NCBI GenBank assembly: GCA_007570785.1
Contig: ML664199.1
Span: forward strand, 18,557,050-18,621,049
Length of the DNA: 64,000 nt
Direction of reading: 5' to 3'
Origin: Antilocapra americana
Lineage: Eukaryota; Chordata; Mammalia; Artiodactyla; Antilocapridae
How positions within the stretch are numbered: the stretch's first letter is position 1; the number at the start of each line of letters is the position of its first letter. Positions 55,493 through 64,000 of this stretch are shown here, piece after piece. A program made the translations under genes and the position numbers. Under the pieces are notes generated by a model that worked only from the letters and a program-made list of their open reading frames with translations, did not search any database and was not told the origin of the DNA.

Positions 55493-55701
55493 CTTTCCAG
55501 GTGGCTCAGTGGTAAAGAATCTGCCTGCCAATGCAGGAAATGCAAGAGACGCAGGTTGGATCCCTAGGTTGGGAAGATCCTCTAGAGGAGGAAATGGCAA
55601 CCCATTCCAGTATTCTTGCCTGGAGAATTCCATGGACAGAGGAGCGTGGTGGGCGGGCTACAGTTCATAGGGTCACAAAGAGTTGGGCATGACTGAGCAC
55701 T
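55493..55701 (+). mobile_element. Bov-tA SINE
   Basis: GGCTTTCCAGGTGGCTCAG, GACGCAGGTTGGATCCC, full body and GACTGAGCACT end, with a 5-base local duplication (GGTGGGCGGGCTAC). Duplications CAAAGAGGGG (55483-55492) and CAAGAGGGG (55702-55710). Confidence 0.92.
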
Positions 55702-55710
55702 CAAGAGGGG

Positions 55711-55985
55711 CAGGTCCGGAGGAGACTCAGCATTGTCTTGCATGGAAACTATCTCAGTGAAGGCCATTATAGTTTCCTCAGGACATACAGGGTTAATCCC
55801 TGATAGGGAGCCAGAAGGTGGGGGCAGGGAGAGACTATAGAAAGAGAAACAGCCTGAGGACCTAATTAGGCAATTTGCTAAACTTTCATATTTAGAAATG
55901 CACTATTTCATATTTTAAGTATGTGCTATTCTGAAATGAAGAATTAAAATACTATTTTCCGGTATAACCAACTCATTTATTTCAA
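55711..55985. other. Unresolved sequence
   Basis: Nothing recognised. Confidence 0.3.
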
Positions 55986-56535
55986 ACAATTATAACAACC
56001 TACTATGTGCCAGGAAATCTAGGTGAGAGGAATACCACAGTGAACACCACAGAGCCCCAACCCTCAAACTATGTACATTCTGGTGAGGAAGACAATTAAA
56101 AAAACCAAAAATGTGTATAGCCAATATCAAGTAGTGATAGGTACTGTGAAGAAAGAGCCAGGAAAGGGGATATAGAGTGATAGACTAGAGGAGCTAAGGT
56201 AAACAGAGTAGTTGGAGGAGGTGTTTCTGAAAAGGAGCAGAAACTTGAAGTGAGAGAGCTAGCTATGTGAATGTTTGGAGAAGGGAGCAGAGTTGGGTAT
56301 GGCTAGTAAGGAGGAATGGAAGGAACTGACAGAAAGGGAGGTTAGAGGGCTGATTCTGTAGGGTCTTGAGAGGGAGAAGGAGGAGAGAGGAGAGAGAAGA
56401 GGGTCAGAGCAGGAAATGGAGGGAGAGAGTGAATTGCGAAGTTGGGAGAAAAGGAGATGGAGAAAGAGGTGGAGAAAAGTCAGGTAGGCTGGGGCTTTTA
56501 TTGGCAAAGTTTAGAGAATTGAGATTGAAAGGCTC
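55986..56535 (+). mobile_element. L2-like ancient repeat with a purine-rich section
   Basis: CCTACTATGTGCCAGGAAAT, ACATTCTGGTGAGGAAGAC, GGTACTGTGAAGAAAGAGCC, TGAAAAGGAGCAGAAACTTG and TGTAGGGTCTTGAGAG, following the plan of the repeat at 15.4 kb. 56366-56480 is strongly purine-rich (GGAGAAGGAGGAGAGAGG). Confidence 0.55.
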
Positions 56536-57084
56536 TGGAGCAACTGTGGGGCTATTAAGAATAGGAGAGAGGATTTCTAGAAGTATTGCTGAAAGTTATC
56601 AATTTCTTAACTTAATTTCTTAACTTGGATGGTTATTCCTTTAATGTTCTTTGGCAGATATGACAAGAAGTGGGGATTATTTCTATAATTACTTATGGTC
56701 ATTGGCCTGTTTTTCTTCTAATGTAACAGTACACTGGAACTGGACCTTGTGGCACACATTTGGGTTAAATTTAAATTTAATAAACATTAAATTTATGTCC
56801 CACATTATCTGCCAGAATGACTTTTCAGAGATCCTGCATAGTAGCCTTTATTCTCTTTGAGGAACATATTCAGCTGAGCCTATGGAAAAATATATAGTGC
56901 ATGTATAGCATACAGTATATAGTATGTAATGTTAAGTTGCTTATTGAATTTATTTTACAATTATCCACAAAAAGTTTTATTATTGTTTGTATACAATAAT
57001 GTTAAATCCATGTTAAATCTATTTCTAGGACTGTGATTCTACTGAACGCTCTTCATTTTACACAAAGTATTATAAATTGGTTTT
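56536..57084. other. Unresolved sequence
   Basis: Nothing recognised; the plus-strand frame at 56651-56860 has no domain. Confidence 0.35.
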
Positions 57085-57215
57085 CAGTCTGCTCTCTTTA
57101 CTAGTATGTATGCTTCATTAAGGTAGTGACTCTTCTCATTGCTATATCACAGGTCCTAGAAAAGTAGCTGGCACATAGTAGGTGTTCAATAAATTTTAAA
57201 TGACTGATAGGTGAA
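57085..57215 (+). mobile_element. L2 LINE 3' end
   Basis: ATGCTTCATTAAGGTAGTGAC, TATCACAGGTCCTAG, GTAGCTGGCACATAGTAGG and TGTTCAATAAATTTTAAATG: clear L2 ending. Confidence 0.82.
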
Positions 57216-58220
57216 TTCATAAGTGAAGCAAAATGAGCTAGCTTGTCAAACCATCTTGACCCTTAATGCTAGAAAATGCTGGAAATACAAATGAATTTAG
57301 GCTAGTTAAAAGTATAATTCATTATAAAATTTTATCTTTTATAGTAATTGCTCTATAGCATTTTTTCTTATAATATTTACTTCAGTGATAATGATGAGAA
57401 ATAATCTCTATTCAAATAGCAATACCTATTTAAACTCCATAAACTCATAAGTTAAAAGAAAATAAGCAAAGATAGCAAACAAAATATATCTACTTACTTT
57501 TTTCACAAGTTATAAAAACAATCGGCAACTTTTAGGTTGTTTTATTTCATGCTAATATATTTAGCCAGAAAGGTAAAAGTGTATTTGTATAAACATGGAA
57601 CTAGGTTAATTTCTCTGGTTCCATGAATAAATCTTTAAGAATGGTAGGCTAATGATTGGTGTTTTAGCATCTTAGGACCACATCTCTCAGAAACATTTCT
57701 CTTTAGGATTTCATTAAGAGTGCTTATTTTATTGTATAACCATAAATACATCACAGCAAATCTAATTTGGGATGTTTACTGATGCTTGTTTAGATGCTGA
57801 AGGCAATGCATGAGGAACTGATGGTGACCAATTCTTATCCAATCAGTTCCTGATGCAGTATCTGCGACATCAAAAACTCTGTATTAATTATATTCAGTAT
57901 CATTTATTTCTGAAAGCAGCAACTTCATTTCCCCATAGAAATTTGCAGTTAAGTAACTCTTTTTAACATGTCACATGATAGATCAATACAAATTCATGCT
58001 AATGAGTAATTTTCCCATTTACCAAGAGAGACATTGTAAAGGTAGTACATGTAAGACTCACTTAGCACAATTGTTTATTTCATGGCAGACCAGCATAAGT
58101 GAGTATTTTTTTAGAGAGGATATTTTAAAAATAGCTATCCTTAAGCCACTAATTCTTATTTTTAATGATTATTTTTTAAACATTAAAAAATGAGGTGAAT
58201 TTGAATAAGACAGTCTAACA
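57216..58220. other. Unresolved AT-rich sequence
   Basis: About 1 kb with nothing recognised. Confidence 0.4.
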
Positions 58221-58428
58221 GCTTCCCTGGTGGCTCAGATGGTAAAAAGTCTGCCTGCAATGCACGAGACTGGGGTTTGATCCCAGGGTTGAGAAGATCC
58301 ACTAGGGCAGGAAATGGCAACCCACACCAGTATTCTTACATGGAAAAATCCCATGGATGGAGGAGCCTGGTGGGCTATAGTCCATGGGGTTGCAAAGCAT
58401 CGGACACATCTGAGTGACTAACACATAC
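58221..58428 (+). mobile_element. Bov-tA SINE
   Basis: GCTTCCCTGGTGGCTCAGATG, GGGTTTGATCCCAGGG, body and GAGTGACTAACACATAC tail. Complete. Confidence 0.93.
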
Positions 58429-59684
58429 ATACAACATTTAATTTTAGATTCATTGATTAGGATAAACTGCATGTACATTTTCAATATGAGTTTGTTATAT
58501 CTTCTTAACCATTCTAGAATTCTAGCTCACTGAAGTGGTATGATTAGAATTAGAGTTATAGATACAGGAGGCACATGACACCAAGAAGAATGTTCTGGCC
58601 AAGCATATGACCCCAACAATGTTACTCTTTTCTTATTGATAATTACAAGTCAGCTTTTTATGATCTCATTAGAAATTTCTAACTAGTCCTCAAGAATTGC
58701 CCCCAAATATAGAATAAGTGAAGGGCTCTAGTATTACTTAGCAAATCTATCCTTCTTTCCAACGTAACTTCTGATTTACATAGGCTATTTTGGTCATAAA
58801 GGGTAGGAGATAATTGGTACAGGATTTTGAAGTAGAATTAAGGTAGAGCTGATAGGTGGAGATCATAGAATGGAGACTAGAGAGTTCACTGCTTGCTACT
58901 TGTTCTGTCTTCATTCATCTGAATCCCAAGTAGGCCTCAGAGTTAAGTTTTCATCATATTTTTATTTTACAGATGGTGAAATTTTGGAATACATTAACAT
59001 ATTCTAGGACCATAATTTCCAGTGCATTTGTATCTTTTTTCTAGAGTTCTTACCAGTGATCAAGTATGTTATTTCAATGGTTTAACAGACATTTCCTTAA
59101 GGTTTATATGCTTTTCATAGAGAGTATTTCTGTAAACCCAAAGGAGTTGTAAGCAGAATGGTACTGGGGACTTTAAGATATCTGTTGGAGAAGGAACTCT
59201 AGAAGAATCCTAAAAGTCAGTCCCTTATGGTAGTCCTCTATAACTCTCATGGTCACTCTGTAAGTAAAGTTTCTTGTCTTGCAACTAAATTTGACAGATT
59301 AGGGAACTGAGTTGACAACTCTAGTAGTAACTGAGAAATTAGTATTGTGTCATTTTTCCAACAAGGAGAAATGTGATAAAATAAAAGTAGGTGAAGAACA
59401 AGGTCCCTCAAGGTTTGATTGTTGTAAATATGTACTGAGTGATCTTCTCTATGTAGTGTCATTTATCAAAAGTAACTGGTAGGAGTCCCATTGCTGACAT
59501 GTCATGATTCTAGCCTACTATTTGGAGTGCCTAGTCTAAGACTGCACTTTTTGAAAGCCCTGAGGACTGGATATGGTGGCTGGGATGGTTAGATAAAGGT
59601 ATATCGTCTTTCATCGCAAAGTGCTATGGGAAATTGGGCAGGGAAAGAGGAATTCATGGAGATGTTGAAAGGTCCTATTTAGGC
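58429..59684. other. Unresolved sequence
   Basis: About 1.25 kb with nothing recognised. Confidence 0.4.
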
Positions 59685-59854
59685 CAGTGGTTATCAAACA
59701 AACATGCAGCAGAATTATCCAAGGGGCTTGTTAAAATACTATGTGCTAGGACATACAGTGTCTGATTTGGAAGATCTGAAATGGTGTCCAAAAATAAGCA
59801 TTTTTAAAAGTTCCCTGGTGATGTAATCCAGGGACTATAATTTGAGAACCACTG
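59685..59854. mobile_element. MER5A-type hAT-Charlie element
   Basis: Left end CAGTGGTTATCAAAC and right end TTTGAGAACCACTG are inverted repeats. The interior carries GGGGCTTGTTAAAATAC and CATTTTTAAAAGTTCCC. Flanks ATTTAGGC and CTCTTAGC are a worn 8-base duplication at best. Confidence 0.88.
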
Positions 59855-60465
59855 CTCTTAGCCTGATCTATGTGGGCTATTGGAAACAGGTGATCTTAAG
59901 TACTAAAGCAATAAGTGAGCATGATGATTTAGAAGGAAAAAGGCCAAAACTAAGCACCTACAGAAGTTCCAAGTTTTAGTAATTACTGGATTCAGGAAAT
60001 ATTGTTTGGTATATCAGTACAGATCTTTCAGTACATTTGAAACTTCCTGTTTACCTTTACTTTCACCCCCAGAAAATCATAGACTAGGAACTCTGCAGCT
60101 CTTGGGGTTGAGTTTGGAAATAGAGCTTGTATGCCTATGAACTATGCAGAATGGTAGTAAGGGAAGACAACTCAGAGATAAGACCATTGTAAAACATGAG
60201 AATCTTAAAATCCAAGTCATGGTTTTGATCAATCTTTGGAGGCTAAGAGCATCTTCCAGTAACTGAGATGTCTGTAACAGACTTAAAAAGCAGAGTCACC
60301 CTTTTCATAGTTACCCCCTAGAAGTTATTCTAGAGAGATCCTCTTGTTTGGTCTGTTCCAGCTAACAGATTGTCAGATAGTGAAGGGACAGCCATATCCA
60401 TTCCTAGAGTTGATCAACTCTTCCTTTCTCCTAAGGTTTTCATCATGGTGTTCATACAATTCCTA
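59855..60465. other. Unresolved sequence
   Basis: Nothing recognised. Confidence 0.35.
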
Positions 60466-60469
60466 TTCA

Positions 60470-60680
60470 TTTTTCAAATCTCAACCTCACCTCCAGTCTA
60501 GATGAGGTCTCCTCATCCTTTGCTTATAGGAGTTAACCATCTATAATTACAAGGGGGATATTTATGATTGATTTAAGAACCAACTCCTTCACTAGACTGA
60601 GGCCAGGATGATTTGCTTACGTTTCCATTCCCAATACAGAACCTGGTTCCTCACTGGCATTAAGAACTTGTAAAATAAGA
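60470..60680 (+). mobile_element. L2 3'-end remnant (tentative)
   Basis: TTTCAAATCTCAACCTCACC at the left, then CACTAGACTGAGGCCAGGAT, CATTCCCAATACAGAACC and TCACTGGCATTAAGAAC, echoing the L2 3' order. Diverged. Confidence 0.45.
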
Positions 60681-60870
60681 AGTGGCTATATTTGACGGGG
60701 AGCAGAACTTGAAGCTAGAGTTTTTCTTGATCAAGCATGTTGGCTGAGCTAATTAGCACTGTCCCCATATTTACCCTCACCAGACCACCGTGTTTGCTGT
60801 TAGTGAAGTGTGAATCACAGTGTATTAAGTTTGAGAATATGAATTAAATAATGCCATAACCCCCAAAGGG

Positions 60871-60925
60871 GAGGGAGAGAGAGAGAGAGAGTGAGAGTGA
60901 GAGAGAGCGTGTGTGTGTGTGTGTT
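60871..60925 (+). repeat. (GA)n(GT)n microsatellite
   Basis: GAGAGAGAGAGAGAG with GTGAGA interruptions from 60871 to 60908, then GTGTGTGTGTGTGT to 60925. Confidence 0.92.
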
Positions 60926-60965
60926 TAGAAGTTTCAGCTTTGAGGATTACTCAGAAGAGTGTACT

Positions 60966-61298
60966 GTGCTGTGCTTAGTTGCTCAATTGTGTCCAACTCT
61001 TTGAGACCCCATTGACCATAGCCCTCCAGGCTTCTTTGTCCATGGGGATTCTCCAGGCAAGAATACTGGAGTGAGTTGCCATGCCCTCCTCCAGGGGATC
61101 TTCCCAAGATCCCAGGTATTGAACCCAGGTCTTCTGCATTCCAGGCCAATTCTTTACATCTGAGCTACCAGGGAAGCCCATGAATACTGGAGTGGGTACC
61201 CCTTCCCTTCTCCAGAGGAACTTCCTGACCCAGGAATCAAACCAAGGTCTCCTTCATTGCTGGCGGATACTTTACCAGCTGAGCTACCAGGGAAGCCC
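60966..61298 (-). mobile_element. Dimeric Bov-tA SINE (reverse orientation)
   Basis: The plus strand reads the complement of a full Bov-tA (60966-61179: TTAGTTGCTCAATTGTGTCC to GCTACCAGGGAAGCCC) followed by the complement of a further tRNA-derived unit (61180-61298: TGAATACTGGAGTGGG to GCTACCAGGGAAGCCC). Worn duplication AGAAGAGTGTACT (60953-60965) and AAAGAATGTGCTA (61299-61311). Confidence 0.9.
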
Positions 61299-61404
61299 AA
61301 AGAATGTGCTAGCTAAGACCAAATTTGGTTTCTGGTAGGATTATCAATCTTGATGAGCTCTGTCTGAGAATGAGTCTGTAACCAGGAAGAGTTTTTTTTT
61401 TTGT

Positions 61405-61614
61405 TTCTTGTTGTTGCTGGTTAGTCACCAAATCATGACTGACTCTTTTGTGATATCATAGACTAGAGCCCACCAGGCTTCTCTGTCCATGGGATTTTCC
61501 AAGCAATACTGGAATGGGTTGCCATTTCCTTCTCCAGGGGATCTTCCCAAGCCAGGGGTTAATTCACATCTGCATTGCAGGCAGATTCTTTACCAGTGAG
61601 CCACCAGGGAAGCC
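61405..61614 (-). mobile_element. Bov-tA SINE (reverse orientation)
   Basis: TTGTTGTTGCTGGTTAGTCAC, CTGTCCATGGGATTTTCC, a GGGGTTAATTCACATC B-box area and GAGCCACCAGGGAAGCC. Complete. Confidence 0.92.
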
Positions 61615-62990
61615 TATCTTTAATCTTGCTCTATCTTAATGGAAGACAGTTCTGACTTGGATACAATGGCCACCTTCAGAATTCATGGAAACTTTGAAAT
61701 GATCACTGAAAACATAGCCATTTTAATTTAATTTTATCTTGTTTTGGTTTTGATACATATTTTTCAGGGGGTGGTGCCAAAGGAAGACAAAGATGGCACT
61801 TTCTGGGCTTTCAACAGTTCTTCATCTTTCAACAGTGTTGCCTGGGAAGGGCCTCAGAAAATTCTAATCTGGATGTTCACAGAAGACAGCCAATTGTGAG
61901 CTTGAGGCTACTATTTATTGGAGGTGCTGCTAGTATATCTCTGGTTACTTTGACTCTCAGTGACTTCATAGGCCTTCTTGGTGGCATATGAAATTTTTAT
62001 TGGCCTGATTTAAGCCTTTCCACACTTCTTAGCACATCCATTTGGGTGCAGAGGATAATAAAGTTCTTTGATGGAATAAGGGTGGCCATTTAGTTGCTTG
62101 TTCTGAGTAATAGAGTAAAACCTGCTTTTAAATTGAGGTTCCTCGCAACAAAAGGCTTCCACTAGCAACGGAAGAGTTAGGTCAGCCTCCTGAGCCTGGC
62201 TGTCTCATACAAATGGATTTCTAATGGAAATCTTAACTTTTAAGGCCAAGACTGAAATTTTGAGTTCTAGCATTAAGGAGGCTCAATGAAGAATTACCCA
62301 TGGGAATGAACTCAGGAGGAGTCCTTTTCTCAGGGAACTGTCAGATAGTAAGGAAAACCAGGAAATCAGTAGAGAAATCATTTGACCTCTGGACTTATGC
62401 CATTGTGGTAGGCACTGGGGCTTGGTGGTGGTAGGACCTGTGGAATTACAAGTCTATACCTGGGGAGAAAGCCAGAAATGCTTGGGGAACAGTCAGTACA
62501 AGCTTTGGATACCACAGGTTGATGTGCAGTACATGCCAGGACATCTGGTCAGAGCAAACTCAGACAACATTTAAAGAAGTTGTACTGGGGCCTCAAATAG
62601 CTAAGGGAAATGGGAGGCACACAGTCACCATGCTCCTAAGGGCAGAGCCAAGTCCAGGTCTAGAGGTGAGGTCAGAGCCTCAGTGAGTTGGAATCTATGG
62701 TCAGACAGGAACATACAAGCTAGAAGATGAAGAGAACAGGGCCACCTGTGCTGGGCAGAAATAGAATTCAGATTTATAGCTATACCTCAGGATCACAGAT
62801 TCAGCACAAGTCAAAGGTGCAGGCCTGCAGACTCGGTCTTTCCACTTGCTCTCAGAGAGAGAACAGCTGCTTCTGTTTTGACTTACAAGTCTTCATGGTA
62901 CGGTAACAAGCCATGGTGTTGGTGCCGGTGACTGAAGAGAGGACTTAGCGCCCAGGCACCCTAACAGAGTCTCAGGAGTGAGCCTGTTGT
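61615..62990. other. Unresolved sequence
   Basis: About 1.4 kb without recognised repeats or coding frames. Confidence 0.4.
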
Positions 62991-62999
62991 ACTCCATTT

Positions 63000-64000
63000 T
63001 AAGTTAGGACAGGCATAAATTAACCCCATCTAATAACCTTGCCTAACTCAATGAAACTATGAGCCATGCCGTGTAGGGTCACCCAAGATGGAAGGGTCAT
63101 GGTGGAGTGTTCTGATAAAATGTGGCAATGGCAGTGGCAGACTACTTCAGCATTCTTGCCTTGAGAACCCCATAAACAGCATGAAAAGGCAAAATGATAT
63201 GACTCTGAAAGATGAACTCCCCAGGTCAGTAGGTACCCAATATGCTACAGGACTGGTCAAGGTCAGTTTTTATTCCAGATCCAAAGAAGGGCAATGTCAA
63301 AGAGTGTTCAAACTACTGTGCAATTGCACTCATTTCACATGCTAGCAAAGTAATTCTCATAATCCTTCAAGCTAGGCTGCAACAGTATGTGAACCAAGAA
63401 CTTCCAGATGTACAAACTGGATTTAGAAAAGGCAGAACCTTTGAACCAGAGATCAAGTTGCCAACATCCACTGGATCATAGAAAAAAGCCATGTCAAAAG
63501 AGGAAAAGGATCACAGAAAAGGAGAATTTCAGAAAAACATCTTCTTCTGCTTCATTGACTATGCTAAAGCCTTTGTGTAGATCACAACAAAATGTGGAAA
63601 ATTCTTAAGTAGATGGGAATACTAGACCACCTTACCTGCCTCCTGTGAAACCTGTATGCAGTAAAGAAGCAACAGTTAGAACTAGACATCGAACAATGCA
63701 TTGGTTCAAAATTTGGGAAGAAGTACGTCAAGGCTGTATATTGTTACCCTGCTTATTTAACATATGCAGAGTACATCATGCGAAATGCTAGGCTGGATGA
63801 ATCACAGCCTGGAATCGAGATTGTGGAGAGAAATATCAATACCTTCAGATATGCAGATGACACCACCCTTATAGCAGAAGAGCTGACTCATTTGAAAAGA
63901 TCCTGATACTGGGAAAGATTGAGGGCAGCAGGAGAAGGGGATGACAGAGGAGGAGATGGTTGGATGGCATCATCAACTCAATGGACATGGGTTTGGGTAG
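63000..64000 (+). mobile_element. BovB with two internal deletions, running off the window
   Basis: 63000-63248 matches the BovB 5' region, upstream of the endonuclease (ATGAAACTATGAGCCATGCC, GTGGCAATGGCAGTGG, GCATGAAAAGGCAAAATGAT). At about 63250 it jumps straight into the reverse-transcriptase domain (CAGGACTGGTCAAGGTCAG), omitting the whole endonuclease. The RT core then follows (ELPDVQTGFRKGR, then GCTGTATATTGTTACCCTGC) with the catalytic YADD intact at 63850-63861. At about 63880 it jumps again, to the C-terminal GACTCATTTGAAAAGATCCTG segment, and it continues past position 64000. Frameshifts and stops (for example at 63479) make it non-coding. Confidence 0.92.

Overview
The window looks like a piece of a ruminant (bovid) nuclear genome. 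Three lineage-marked repeat groups show this: BovB retroposons and Bov-tA SINEs (ruminants), L1-BT LINEs with their typical C-rich/G-rich 3' UTR, and CHR-type tRNA-Glu SINEs (Cetartiodactyla). The sequence alone does not say which bovid. I recognise no host protein-coding gene, no functional tRNA or rRNA gene, no CRISPR array and no bacterial-style operon. The longer open frames fall in LINE reverse-transcriptase remnants, antisense of LINEs or SINEs, or simple repeats. The stretch is intergenic or deep intronic; small exons cannot be excluded by eye.

Layout. 1-6.3 kb: an old L1, two CHR SINEs, and a 2.7 kb 5'-truncated BovB (3601-6283) with a SINE inside it. 6.3-11.3 kb: a Tigger-like DNA transposon carrying a Bov-tA, MIRs, then about 2.5 kb of unresolved sequence. 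11.3-18.3 kb: three L1-BT copies, one in each orientation and one with a 5' inversion. 18.3-22.4 kb: mostly unresolved sequence with a BovB tail and one Bov-tA. 22.4-27.6 kb: old L1 fragments, several Bov-tA, and a BovB inserted inside a Bov-tA. 27.6-31.2 kb: about 3.6 kb without recognised repeats. 31.2-35.2 kb: a SINE-rich block including dimeric Bov-tA copies. 35.2-39.1 kb: mostly unresolved sequence with CR1/L3- and L2-like remnants. 39.1-42.3 kb: the densest cluster, with a short Tigger element, a solo ERV LTR containing a 100-N assembly gap in a GA repeat, a 1.6 kb Tigger-like element invaded by three SINEs, and a MaLR-like LTR. 42.3-62.9 kb: scattered MIR, L2-like, MER5A and MaLR remnants and Bov-tA copies in unresolved sequence, including two MIRs split by later insertions. 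63-64 kb: a BovB with two internal deletions that runs off the end.

Nothing here forms a pathway. The interest lies in insertion history: target-site duplications visible by eye give exact insertion boundaries and a relative order of events (MIR, L2 and Tigger oldest; MER5A and MaLR next; CHR, BovB and Bov-tA later; L1-BT among the youngest). Family names come from memory of consensus sequences and need a RepeatMasker run to confirm subfamilies.
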